A DNA stretch of 64,000 nt, from assembly GCA_963831005.1 (NCBI GenBank), contig CAWHOW010000020.1, positions 1 to 64,000 on the forward strand. Direction: 5' to 3'. Below are positions 1-9,700 of the stretch, piece by piece (position 1 is the first letter of the stretch; every line of letters starts with the position of its first letter). The notes beneath the pieces are model-generated. The model had not been told where the DNA came from and did no database searches. It worked only from the letters and a program-made list of their open reading frames with translations. This stretch comes from CAWHOW01 sp963831005. GTDB taxonomy: Bacteria > Bacteroidota > Bacteroidia > Bacteroidales > CG2-30-32-10. Position numbers and translations under genes: made by a program.

Positions 1-289
1 ATTTTTTAATTATTTCGGAAATCCCGTTTTGTAAAGAATATGCCAACCCTTTATTTTGTTCCGATTCTGTGATAAATACCTCTTTAAATCCTTGCTTCTC
101 TTTAACAATTCGACGCACTGAATTAATATTCTCAATTGTTTCTTTTGAAGCATTTTCCTTTGGACCGTCGCAATAAATATAAAGTATACTTTGTGCTGCC
201 AAATCATTTTTCTTCAAAGCAGACAAAGTCTTTTCTGTATGGGAAGGACGATTATAAACAAACAGGACTATTGGGGCTAAAGAATCCAT
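1..289 (-). CDS. Glycosyltransferase, N-terminal part (runs off window)
   Basis: The reading frame opens with an ATG at 289 and is open to the window edge (about 96 codons). Its start reads MDSLAPIVLFVYNRP, followed by a segment ending LYIYCDGPK. That is the pattern of small GT-A-fold sugar transferases: the VYNRP loop binds the nucleotide and the Asp in CDGP lies where a DXD-like metal site is expected. It overlaps the end of the asparagine synthase relic by 13 bases, which suggests translational coupling in the original operon. It probably adds one sugar of the surface polysaccharide repeat unit. Donor and acceptor cannot be read from this fragment. Confidence 0.7.
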   Translation of the reverse strand, partial: MDSLAPIVLFVYNRPSHTEKTLSALKKNDLAAQSILYIYCDGPKENASKETIENINSVRRIVKEKQGFKEVFITESEQNKGLAYSLQNGISEIIKK

Positions 290-2079
290 GATTTATTTTT
301 TAGTTGTAAAGACAAAAGTCTATCAGCTAAAGCCGAATTGTAAAACTTGAAATCCGATTGAAAACTTTATAATTGTAGTTATAAGCAACATCTTCAATAA
401 ACGAAAAGTGGAGGTGTAAACCCACGTTTTTCAGCATTTAAAATATAATCCGGTACTATGCCTTGAAGCACCTTTTTCATAAAAAACTTCGGTTGACCTT
501 TTCTGTATTTTAAATTCATTGGTAAAGATGAAACAAATTCAATAAGTTTATAATCCAATAAAGGAGAGCGGATTTCCAATGAGTTCCCCATGCCAAGTCT
601 ATCCGACAAATATAAATAAGCCATAGTCATGGTTTTTGAAAAAAGAAAATCGTAAATAAAGTCCAGCTCGTTCTTATGAGTCATATTTTCAAAAGAAAAA
701 TGCAGATCAGCATCTTTAAAAAAGAATGCTTCGCCATTATATTCAAAACTGGCTGTTTCAGCAAACTTATAGTAATCATCAAATGTCCAAAATCCTATAG
801 AGCTATCTGCAATTTTGTATGGATATCCGGTATACAGTATATATTTACAATTTTTAAGTAAAAATTGTAAATATTCTTTTTTTTTCGCCATCCCTTTCCA
901 TGGGAATAAACTTTGATGTTTTCTATGTATGGTCAGAGATTCGGCTAAATCATTCCAATATTGGTATCCATAGAATAATTCATCTCCTCCCATGCCACCT
1001 AACAAAACTTTAAATCCCAAACTTTTTACTTTTTTATATAAAGCCCATTGTGGTAAAGCGGCAATATCTGTAATAGGTTCATCAAGATGTTGAGTCAACT
1101 CATTGAAGCAGTTTTTAAAAATCTGCTTCATCCAATTCCACTTCATGATAAATTAATCCTTTTTCTTTAGCGTAACGCCTTGCAATATCACGTTCGTCAC
1201 AATTATGTTGTCCTTTATACCCGGCAGTTATGGTATGTACGTCGCGCCCTGTTTCTTTTGCTAATGCTACTATGGCGCTGGAATCAACTCCACCGCTCAG
1301 CATTACTGCGATTGGCACATCGCTACGCAAAGATATATCAACTGATTCCCTCATCAAACGTAAGGTTTCAACTTTTGCTTCTTCAAATGAACCCGTAAAG
1401 TTAGCTGTTGTATTTCTTCTCCAATAATAAAATTTTTGTATCCCAGTATCATTAACTAAGATGTACTGACCAGGTTCAATACGTTTAATCTGTTCAATAT
1501 AAGTATCTATTTTGTTAAGTGGAAATGTATAATGTATTGGAGCAGCTAATTGCTCTAAGTTAATTTGTGGCTTATCAATATAAAATTTCAAAATAAGCTT
1601 TTAATTCGGAAGAATACAACTCTATTAGGAACTTGGGCGTAGTATAAGGTTTTTTCCCCTACTCTTTCACGGGCAGCAAATAACCGTTTTATTTTAGGTA
1701 TCCCATTAAGGTAAGCAAACATACCACGTAAATGTTCCAGACATTTCACTCCGTACTCTTCATATAAATGAATATGGTTTCAGAATCAGAATCAGTATTA
1801 AGATATGGTCCTTTTGGATTGATTTTAGTTTTATTTCAATGTAATTATAAATTTCTCCATTGCAAATGGATACGAAGGGATTATCTTCATTAAAGAAAGG
1901 TTGTTTTCCTTTTTAAACGAATGAGAGAGAGTCAAGTTGTGCCATTCCGCATTTTCCATCATACCATACGCCCCTGTCATCAGGTCCCCTGTAATGCATT
2001 TCCTCATTCATGGAAACAACTTTTCCTTGTCAAGTTCTCTTATCGCAGTATATTTATAAACGGGTGAAATTCCGCACAT
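277..2079 (-). pseudogene. asnB: Asparagine synthase (glutamine-hydrolysing), multiply frameshifted
   Basis: Pieces of a class II glutamine amidotransferase/asparagine synthase can be followed in different frames across the interval. The start is MCGIS at 2079, giving the catalytic Cys2. Then come YRGPDDRGVWYD, CNGEIYNYIE, CLEHLRGMFAYL and LFAARERVGEKTLYYAQ, the PP-loop motif LSGGVDSSA (1115-1591) and LLGGMGGDELFYGY (394-1146). The tail (FKFYNSALADRLLS) ends at a stop at 277 in yet another frame. At least five frame changes plus substitutions lie in 1592-2079. One further break at about 1120 is a single extra T in a T run, and another lies near 394. The extent of damage argues for real decay. 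In polysaccharide loci such enzymes amidate sugar acids. Confidence 0.85.
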
Positions 2080-2172
2080 AAATTCAATTTATAATTAAAA
2101 TCTTACAATTAACCTGATTAATTATGCGCTTACGTTCTCTTTTATTTTAAATGCGATTATTAATCACTAGGC

Positions 2173-3646
2173 TTATTTAGTCAAACCTCAAAAAGTATTT
2201 TTCGAGGATATAAAGAAAGATAGTTTCGGATTTTTATCAAATAACAGTTTTAAAAAGTTGAAGAAAAAATAAAAATCAGTATTTTCTTTCCACTTATTCA
2301 TCATTCTTTTGAAGTTCATAGCTGCTGCCGCAAGCATCACATTGATGTTGTCACCAAATATTCCTTTGTAAAAGTTCCTACTCAACCTATGGTCTGATTT
2401 TAAATGCCCTATTCTTGGCTCAATAGCAGCTCTCCGCCTAAATCCATACCTAAGCTTTTGTTTTTGATAAGCTGTTTTATTCCTGTTGTTATCCGCTACA
2501 ATGATGTTTGTCCCTAAAACATTTTTCACTCCACGATAGCCCCTATCAACATAATTGTCTTTTAATGTATAACCTGTCAACCGCTGTTGTTATTCAATTG
2601 CTTGTTCAAGTGTGTGTGCATCATAGTCATTTTTTGGAATGTTGATTGCTCCTATGATTACGCCACTGTTCTTTGTTGCCATAATAGAAGCCTTTGAACC
2701 GAACTCGTATTTTTTATGTTCCTTGCCTTTACTGATGCATTGTACGTGGGGTTCGTGAGACTGTATATTTTGTCCTTATCATTACGCTTCTGTAAAAGTA
2801 TTTTCTTGTATAATTCCAGTTCTGTTTGATAAGCATTTACAGCAGGCAATTTCCGTTCTAATTCCCTAATCAGCCGCCCTGCAATTGTCTTTATCTTTTT
2901 ATCTGCTTTCTTCGCCTTGCCATGATTTTTCGGATGATTACGAAAACGCTGTAAAAGTGTTAACTTTTTTAACGTACGTGTGTATGTTTGACGTAAATCA
3001 ATGTTTTCCTTTTCTGCTACAGACTTACAATGACTAATAATCTTTTTATGAAGTTTGCTGTCGGTTGGAAAAGTAATATTCTTTTCCTGGACAGTTGTAT
3101 CCGTTGTAGCATCATTCTCTTGTCCGTCTTTCCCATTTATGCGTATGCTTTCTTTCAGAATCAATTCTATACCTTTTTCTCCTATCCGTTTTCGGAACTC
3201 AACAAGTTCTGTTGGCACACATGGCTGCTTCGCCGCAAATACTCCTTCTCCGCTTACGTATTGGTAATAAATATTCTCTGCCCACTGTTCTACCACACTT
3301 TCATCGCTCAGATTCCGTAAATGCTTCAATATTAATAACGACACCATTAACCGAATTGGTTTTGCAGGTGCTCCTTTATCTTCCGAATAATATTGCTTAA
3401 AGGCATCTTCAAACTGTTGCCAGTTTATTTTATTTGCCAGAATATACAGAGGGTGCTTATGGTCTAATTGTTCTTCAAAGGTGGTGTAAAAACTTGTTTG
3501 TTGTTGGTCTTTCGTTTTGGGTAACATATTATTGCAAGGTTTTATACAAAATTCTATATTTCCTTGCAATTCTTTATATCATATACTTAATACTTTTCCC
3601 TTTGTTTTCAACACTATTGATAGCTTTTTTATACTTGACTATTTAA
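2173..3646. mobile_element. Degraded IS5/IS1182-type insertion sequence
   Basis: The element contains one broken DDE transposase frame. Imperfect terminal inverted repeats are visible: the left end around 2173-2197 (TTATTTAGTCAA, then an A-rich stretch) matches the reverse complement of the right end around 3622-3646 (TTAAATAGTCAA, then an A-rich stretch) at roughly 18 of 25 positions. The target duplication could not be fixed, so the ends are uncertain by a few bases. The element separates the asparagine synthase relic from the upstream GT4 relic in the polysaccharide operon. Confidence 0.6.
2188..3569 (-). pseudogene. IS5/IS1182-type transposase, frameshifted
   Basis: The N-terminal part (2658-3569) holds the DUF772-like dimerisation region (PAKPIRLMVSLLILKHLRN) and the first DDE aspartate in ATTDTTVQEKNITFPTDS. 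A frameshift near 2725 moves the frame to one reading EHKKYEFGSKASIMATKNSG. An in-frame TAA near 2580 then replaces what looks like a Gln codon. The C-terminal part (2188-2580) carries DRGYRG and the glutamate in EPRIGHLK. With one frameshift and one nonsense codon, active transposase is unlikely unless these are sequence errors. Two Met codons near the N-terminus (3569 and the Met before LPKTKDQ) are possible starts. Confidence 0.8.
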
Positions 3647-3852
3647 TAAAATGTGAATGAAACTGAAAAATATGTTGTTAGATCGAGTTGCCCGAGTTTA
3701 TCGAATGGTTATCGAAGGGCGTATCGAGATGCGACTTACGTTAAACTGTTTTCGATACGTTCGTGAAGTGACAAACCATTTGAACTGACAATTACTTTGT
3801 TTTTGAAATGATTCATGAATAATTCAGGTTAAACCGTATAATATATTTAATT
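3647..3852. repeat. Intergenic relic with TCGA-rich REP-like sequence
   Basis: No gene is visible. The stretch 3680-3780 contains degenerate copies of a TCGA-rich motif (for example TATCGAAGGGCGTATCGAG and CGATACGTTCGTGAAGTGAC). It resembles the GTCGAAGG-type repeats near 33520-33580 and may be a decayed dispersed palindromic element. Confidence 0.35.
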
Positions 3853-4997
3853 TTAAAGTAATTCCTTAATAACGCTATAAATTGCATAGGAATTTTGGTT
3901 CTGAAGAAAAATTTTTCTTAGCAAACTCCTGCGCTAAAACTCCCATTGTTTCAAGTTTCAGTGGATTTTTAATAAAAAATGCTATCTTTTCAGCAAGTTC
4001 TTCAGAATTATATAACTCATATAATAAACCATTTTGCCCGTCATGAACCAATTCCTCGTTTGCCCCAGATTTACTTGCAATTACAGGCATTCGATGCAAC
4101 ATATATTCTATAGTTACCCGCCCAAAAGCTTCGTCGTGTGCACAAACCAAACCTATATTCATATTTTTTAATGTCTCTTGAACATTGAATTGATGTCCGT
4201 ATAAAATAACATAATTCTGCAAACCATACTCATCAATATAAATCTTTATTTGTTTTAAATAATCTTCTTTATTACTACCGATAATATGGATTTTTACATT
4301 GTTAATACCTTTAGCCCTTAATATTTTTAATGCAACAAGGGCATCTAATTGATTTTTTTGCTCACTAACTATCCCAACTATTGCAACATTTAAAATACCT
4401 GAAAAGCAATTTGTCTTTTTGTTAGCCAAATCCAAGGTCAATCCATTATATATCTTTCTTGTATGATTTGCTGCAAAAAGCTGTTATAATAATTTAATAA
4501 GTAATCAGAAATAACAATATAACAGTCGGCTCCTTTATCAAACATTTTCCTTACCCAATAATTACTAATTGAGAATTTTAAATTGTATGCATTCAATGTT
4601 TCTCTTATATGCCATATATGCGGACAATGTAGTTTACGGCTCAAAAAAACTCCTATATTAACCGTGATGGAATTGCTGTAAACTAAATCAATTTCTTCGT
4701 GTTTTATTAATCTTAAGAATTTCGCAATCGGAACAAATTACGAAATTGTTTTCGATAGTTTAAAAGTTTTTGTAAAATACCCTTATCGGCGTTTACCCAC
4801 CAATAAAAATGGGAAACATAATAATTAATTTTATTTTGTTCCAGAAACTCACAAATTTCACCACGTGAAGGCAATAAAACAATAGGTTCAATATTATAGT
4901 TGTCATGCAGGTCCATTATCAACCTGCATAATGATTGATTGGCTCCGTACATACTGTTATAATGAGATATGAAAAGAATGTTATATTTTTTTTCCAC
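3853..4997 (-). pseudogene. GT4 glycosyltransferase, frameshifted
   Basis: Three frames together give one GT-B-fold group 1 glycosyltransferase. The N-terminus (4713-4997) is ISHYNSMYGANQSLCRLI, with a typical Gly-containing donor loop. The middle (HIWHIRETLNAY, YIVISDYLLNYY) follows a frame change near 4725. The C-terminal nucleotide-sugar domain, after a second change near 4441, contains VGIVSEQKNQLDAL and the EAFGRVTIEYMLHRMPVI motif with its EX7E-like glutamates. A third change near 3900 (one extra C) restores a natural end, YSVIKELL, with a stop at 3853. All breaks are one- or two-base indels, so sequence error cannot be excluded. Its likely role was sugar addition to the surface polysaccharide. 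Confidence 0.78.
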
Positions 4998-5170
4998 TAT
5001 AATTTTCTGTGATTATTCTGGAAACAGGATAAATTTCTGCATTTTATTATTTATTTTTGTTTTAGGCTAAATGTCAAAGTCACTTTAATTTTCATTATGC
5101 AATTCCTAATGGCCTTGCAATTCATTATGTGAAATTTTATCCTGTTTGGAGTAGAGGTAAGTACTATTTT

Positions 5171-6013
5171 CTAATTGTTAGTCCGTTTCTTTTTTGAAAC
5201 CAATAGAAAGGCTAATTTATAAATAATAACTAAAGGAAGATACAATATTTTTTTTGTTTTCACCCAATACATTATAGCCATTTCATCTTTTTCTTTATTC
5301 CATTGTTCATAGTCAGGAACAAATTTCTGTAATAAGGGATGAGATAAAACATTTTTAATTTCCTTAAAATAAGACTCCGTATTATTCTGCTTACTAGAAA
5401 TACCATCTAAATTATATTCACATATAACAATATCAATTTTCTCTGTGGTGCAATTATTTAGAATAATTGTACGAATCCAAAATTCCCAATCGGAATTGTA
5501 TTTAAAATCTTCCCGATAAAATCCAAAATTTTTAAATAAACTACGTTTTATAAAAGTAGATTGGTGATTTATAGTACCATTAAAATAAGTTGAAAATGTA
5601 TGTACATTTGGTGGATTTGTGGTGTGAATGATTTTGCCTTTTTCTGAAATATTGCATCGACCGCATAAAATATCAGATGTTTTATTTTCTGAAAAAACTT
5701 TACTCAATACATTTTTATTAACAAGAAAATCGCCGGAATTAAGAAACAGTAAATATTCCCCTTTTGCCATTCGAATGCCTTTATTCATAGCTTCATAAAC
5801 GCCTGAATCAGTTTCGGAAATCCAGGAGAATTGTTGAATGGATGAACTGTTAAACTGTTGAATGGTTTTAATACTTGTATCAGTTGATGCACCGTCCACA
5901 ATAATATATTCAAAATTAGGATACGTCTGCCCCACAACACTTTTAATGGTTTTTAATAGCCCAAAGGAATTGTTAAGATTGATGGTGATTATGGACAGTT
6001 TATTCATTTGCAA
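5171..6013 (-). CDS. GT2 family glycosyltransferase
   Basis: This is an intact 280-residue GT-A enzyme. The start MNKLSIITINLNNSFGLLKTI and the nucleotide-binding segment YIIVDGASTDTSI are classic WcaA-type GT2 features. The following SDVYEAMNKG-like segment (SGVYEAMNKGIRMAKG) and FLNSGD carry the metal-binding acidic residues. A hydrophobic stretch close to the C-terminus (about residues 255-272) may touch the membrane. Two Met codons lie two residues apart; the second gives the better family start. It lies in the polysaccharide operon, 38 bases after the aminotransferase gene. It presumably transfers one sugar of the repeat unit, possibly the amino sugar made by the neighbouring enzyme. Confidence 0.88.
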   Translation of the reverse strand: MQMNKLSIITINLNNSFGLLKTIKSVVGQTYPNFEYIIVDGASTDTSIKTIQQFNSSSIQQFSWISETDSGVYEAMNKGIRMAKGEYLLFLNSGDFLVNKNVLSKVFSENKTSDILCGRCNISEKGKIIHTTNPPNVHTFSTYFNGTINHQSTFIKRSLFKNFGFYREDFKYNSDWEFWIRTIILNNCTTEKIDIVICEYNLDGISSKQNNTESYFKEIKNVLSHPLLQKFVPDYEQWNKEKDEMAIMYWVKTKKILYLPLVIIYKLAFLLVSKKKRTNN

Positions 6014-6050
6014 AATACTTTATAATAATCTTATAATATTTTTAAAATTT

Positions 6051-7186
6051 CTAAATAAACATCAAAAAATATTCATGTATGACTTTAATGATTTTATCTA
6101 TTTCATCTTTTGTTAATTCATAATACATCGGCAATCTTACTAAACTATCGGAAAACATATCACAATTTGGTAATATACGTCCATCATGTTTATTTAAATA
6201 GAACTCACTTTTATGAAGGCTTAAATAATGAAAAACTGAAAGTATTTCTTCTTTTTTCAAATATGAAATTAAATTACTCCTTTCTCTTGAAGAATTACAA
6301 ACCAAGTAAAACATATGAGCATTATTTGTTGCATAATCTGGAATTTCAGGTATTTTAAACAAACCTTTATCAGCTAATGTTTTTAGTTTCTCATAATAGG
6401 TATCCCAAATTTCCTTTCTTTTATTTTGTATAGCTTCCAAGTTTTCTATTTGTGCCCATAAAAATGCTGCAATAATCTCAGAAGGTAAGAATGATGAACC
6501 AATATCCACCCAACCATATTTATTTACTTCCCCTCTAAAAAACTCTGCTCTGTTGGTGCCTTTTTCCCAAATTATTTCAGACCTCTTAATAAATTGTTCA
6601 TCATTAATAACTAACATTCCTCCCTCACCGCATTGAATATTTTTTGTTTCATGAAACGAAAAACATCCAAAATGTCCTATACTCCCTAATGATTTACCCT
6701 TATAATATGAATTAATTGCTTGAGCCGCATCTTCAATCACAAACAAGTTGTATTTATTTGCCAATGCCATAATTTTATCCATATCACAAGCAATGCCTGC
6801 ATAGTGAACAGTAACGATAACTTTTGTTTTATTGGTAATTAATCCTTCTATTTTATCAGCATCTATATTAGGATTGTTGATATAACTATCTGCGAAAATA
6901 ATCTTTGCTCCCTGTGCACAAAAGCTAAGGCTGTAGATACAAAAGTATAACTAGGAATAATAACTTCTTCTCCGGGTTGAATATTTGAAAGTATTGCAGC
7001 CATTTCCAAAGCATCCGTACAACTGGTAGTTAACAAACACTTTTTAAAGCCATACCGTTCCTGAAAAAATGTTTGGCAAAGTTTTGTATACTTTCCATTG
7101 CCGGAAATATGTCCTTGCTTATATACTGCATTATAAATATAATACGTTTCTTTACCAGTTAGGAATGGCTTATTGAATGGAATCAT
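6051..7186 (-). pseudogene. wecE: dTDP-4-amino-4,6-dideoxygalactose transaminase, one frameshift
   Basis: The two halves (6863-7186 and 6051-6782) follow E. coli WecE/RffA closely. They show MIPFNKPFLTGKE, LLTTSCTDALEMAAIL, PGEEVIIPSYTFVSTALAF, then DKIMALANKYNLFVIEDAAQ, and the PLP lysine in CFSFHETKN. The join needs one extra G near 6925, where AGGGAGC should read AGGGGAGC. The frame then continues AKIIFADSYIN and ends HYAGIACDMD before the second half. A single homopolymer indel is the only lesion, so the gene may be intact in the organism. The enzyme is a PLP-dependent transaminase making an amino-deoxyhexose donor. The start ATG overlaps the stop of the HAD gene. Confidence 0.88.
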
Positions 7187-7827
7187 ATAATATCAAGTAA
7201 AGAGATTAAGGAGGTTATTCTTTTTTCAAAATTAGGGTAAAACTTAATGCGATCAATCAGGTAACTTTGAAAACCTATTTCTCTTGCTGGGATAATGTCT
7301 AATTTTAATGAATCGCCTATATATAAAATTTCGTTAGGCTCAAGTGATAATTGGTTAACAACACGTTGGTAGAATTCCAATGAAGGTTTTGCTATTTTCT
7401 CATTTTCAGAAATAAAAACATTTTCAAAATGAATTGAAGGAAAAATCTTTGTAATAATTGGGTTCAAAGAATAATTAAAATTTGAAAGTATTCCAATGGG
7501 TTTTGAAATTAATTCTAAAACATAAGAATCTTCATATTTTTCCCAAGGGAAATATGAACAATTTAAAAAAATATCATCTAAAAATTCGATAGTAGGAATA
7601 ATACCTAATGATATTAAAAATTCTGAATTAAAATAATCATAAAAGTCTTTTGATGTTTTTTCAGGAAATGTGATATTTTCGCTAATTAATTTATGGTGAT
7701 ACTTTAATTTATTAAGAGGAAAATATACCAAATGGTTCTTAAGCACATTGTCTAATTTATACCAAAACTGAGGTTTATGAATTATTGTGTTTGCAGCATC
7801 AAATAAGATATATTTAATTTCTTGCAT
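7183..7827 (-). CDS. HAD-like hydrolase with altered catalytic motif
   Basis: The start at 7827 (MQEIKYILFDAANTII) is preferred over an upstream in-frame ATG because it sits directly behind the stop of the ATP-grasp gene. HAD motif I reads FDAANT: the nucleophile Asp is present, but the second Asp of DxD, which normally acts as acid/base, is Ala. Motif II falls in SNFNYSL (PIGILSNF), the motif III lysine in KPSLEFYQR, and motif IV is ILYIGDSLKLDII. About 214 residues is normal for a subfamily I HAD. The missing Asp suggests reduced or different phosphatase activity. Stop and start overlap the wecE relic (ATGA), so the genes are coupled. Confidence 0.75.
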   Translation of the reverse strand: MQEIKYILFDAANTIIHKPQFWYKLDNVLKNHLVYFPLNKLKYHHKLISENITFPEKTSKDFYDYFNSEFLISLGIIPTIEFLDDIFLNCSYFPWEKYEDSYVLELISKPIGILSNFNYSLNPIITKIFPSIHFENVFISENEKIAKPSLEFYQRVVNQLSLEPNEILYIGDSLKLDIIPAREIGFQSYLIDRIKFYPNFEKRITSLISLLDII

Positions 7828-7828
7828 A

Positions 7829-8803
7829 TTAGAATAAGAAATGTTCAACTGAAGAATTTGAGCATTCTTCCTTTGTTTTTGCATTTAGATAAATAACATC
7901 CATAAATATTCTAACTGCTATGCCGTTCTTTATCAAAGGCATATCAGGTTTTTCATCAAAAAGATACTCTTGTAATGTATATTTTACATCTTGAAATCCA
8001 AAATTAGCACGGATTGAATTAGTTCCAGAAATTCTACAATTAATTTCAAAAGGAATAATTTGTCCATCAGCTAAAACTATTGATTGCATATTTGCGGAAC
8101 CTTTAATATCCGAATGTCTAACAATCTGATTTAAAATCTTTTCTAGTTCAGTATCAAATTTCCTTTCCACCTTTGTTTCTATAGTCATTCCATTTTCTAA
8201 TTCTCGTGTAAAATTAATGAATCCGTGAAGATTCTTTTTTTTATTTACATAAAATGCAGTAGTAATCTCTATTCCGTTATAAAATTCTTGAATAATATAA
8301 TTTTTATCTAAATATTTGTTAAAATCAGAAGGATTTAGTATGATTCCTTTTGAACCTCCACCAAATCTTGGTTTAACAATTATTTCATTAAAAATTCCCT
8401 GATATTTTGATGGTAAAAATGTTTTGGCAAATGGAATGTTTTTCTGTTCATGAAAAATAGCAGTCTTAAACTTATCAAAATAGATTTGAATTGTTTCAAG
8501 AGAGGATACTGCAATTTTTGATGGCAATGTGCCACTTTCCATAGATAAATAATAGGCTTCAAAATCCGTGGAAGGAATTATCAGATCAACCTTTTCTTTT
8601 TCTACAATTTTTCGAATCTCATAAATATAACTGGCTTCATAAGCATAGGGTATTTTGTAAAAAATATCACATAAATGATTTCCAGCTGAAAAATGTTTAA
8701 TATTAGTACCTACAATTTTAATATTGCATTTTAAAGACCGTATATTCCGAATAATACCTTGACCAACATTACCACCAATTCCCGTTACTAGTACAGTCTT
8801 CAT
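7829..8803 (-). CDS. ATP-grasp family carboxylate ligase-like protein
   Basis: This 324-residue protein starts MKTVLVTGIGGNVGQG, a pre-ATP-grasp domain with a glycine-rich loop. The central ATP-grasp fold shows IVKPRFGGGSKGI (the Lys and glycine loop that bind ATP) and the metal-binding end IIPFEINCRISGTNS, where E and N are the usual Mg ligands. The architecture matches CarB-like ATP-grasp enzymes seen in capsule loci, which join a carboxylate to an amine through an acyl phosphate. The substrate is unknown; a sugar acid or amino sugar of the polymer is plausible. Its start overlaps the epimerase stop by four bases (ATGA) and its stop abuts the HAD start. Confidence 0.8.
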   Translation of the reverse strand: MKTVLVTGIGGNVGQGIIRNIRSLKCNIKIVGTNIKHFSAGNHLCDIFYKIPYAYEASYIYEIRKIVEKEKVDLIIPSTDFEAYYLSMESGTLPSKIAVSSLETIQIYFDKFKTAIFHEQKNIPFAKTFLPSKYQGIFNEIIVKPRFGGGSKGIILNPSDFNKYLDKNYIIQEFYNGIEITTAFYVNKKKNLHGFINFTRELENGMTIETKVERKFDTELEKILNQIVRHSDIKGSANMQSIVLADGQIIPFEINCRISGTNSIRANFGFQDVKYTLQEYLFDEKPDMPLIKNGIAVRIFMDVIYLNAKTKEECSNSSVEHFLF

Positions 8804-9621
8804 TCAGCAATTATTTTTTTTATTGATTCTTCAATAGATAGAAATATTTTTTTATTTAAAATATTTCTAGTATATTCATTATTAAATGTAAAAGAAGGAG
8901 TTTTATCTTCTCCTCTAAATAATATTTTTGTATTTGCAATATTAGATTTAACAATATTTGCTATTTCAATATTTGAATATTCTAAAGGATAAACACCAAG
9001 AAATATTCCATGAGCATCTAAAATTGCAGCTTGTATAATGTAATCAACAGCATCATTAACAGGAAGATAATTCTGTTTTCTACTTCCATCACCAAACAAT
9101 TCAATAATCCCTTTATCTCTAGCATTTTTAATTATTAAAGGTAAAAATCTATCATTGTCCATTTCCGAACCAATAATTGATGATAATCTGATAATTGCAA
9201 ATTTTTTAGTCAATCTCATTAATAATTCCGGCATAAATCTAAATGGATCCCAATAATTAGGTAAAGATGATTCTGTTAATATTGTCGAATGATCCTTATA
9301 TATTGTGATACTAGAAGAATAAACAAAAAATGCATCTTTACACTTTTCTATAATATTCATTGGTACTTTTATATTAGCATCCAATTTATTATCAACTGAA
9401 AATTCATTATAACTGATTTTTGTATTTAACAAAAATACTTTATCATAAATATTCTGTATATCTTTGATGTAAAAGATTAACTTATGGATCTTTGAACTAT
9501 AATAATTAATCCGATTTGTATTATGATGAACAAAACAGTCCACTTCCCAACCAAGATTAATTGCTTGTTCTAAAACCCTATGGCCTAAAAAACCATTAGC
9601 TCCACAAATAAGAATTTTCAT
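8800..9621 (-). CDS. NAD-dependent epimerase/dehydratase-like protein (SDR)
   Basis: The 273-residue protein opens with MKILICGANGFLGHRVLEQ, the GxxGxxG Rossmann loop of extended SDRs. The serine motif is present (VYSSSITIY). The usual YxxxK catalytic pair is not obvious: the expected position reads WDPFRFMPELLM. Later parts (AIIRLSSIIG, LFGDGSRKQNYLPVNDAVDYI) are typical of sugar-nucleotide epimerases, including the VxDV/A motif. It is therefore an SDR-family protein that may be catalytically altered or act as a reductase. It is translationally coupled to the ATP-grasp gene. An IS5 element separates it from the upstream glycosyltransferase gene. Confidence 0.8.
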   Translation of the reverse strand: MKILICGANGFLGHRVLEQAINLGWEVDCFVHHNTNRINYYSSKIHKLIFYIKDIQNIYDKVFLLNTKISYNEFSVDNKLDANIKVPMNIIEKCKDAFFVYSSSITIYKDHSTILTESSLPNYWDPFRFMPELLMRLTKKFAIIRLSSIIGSEMDNDRFLPLIIKNARDKGIIELFGDGSRKQNYLPVNDAVDYIIQAAILDAHGIFLGVYPLEYSNIEIANIVKSNIANTKILFRGEDKTPSFTFNNEYTRNILNKKIFLSIEESIKKIIAE

Positions 9622-9700
9622 TCTTCTGTATTATTGAACAATAAAAAATATTTTCAAATATATGATAATTCTGTATAAATTATGAGCCACTTTATATTTA

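Noticed and set aside
277..2079. Asparagine synthase relic as the missing lasso-peptide cyclase of the PqqD/kinase locus
   Set aside because: It keeps an N-terminal MCGI glutaminase start, lies 26 kb away on the other strand inside the polysaccharide operon, and is heavily broken.
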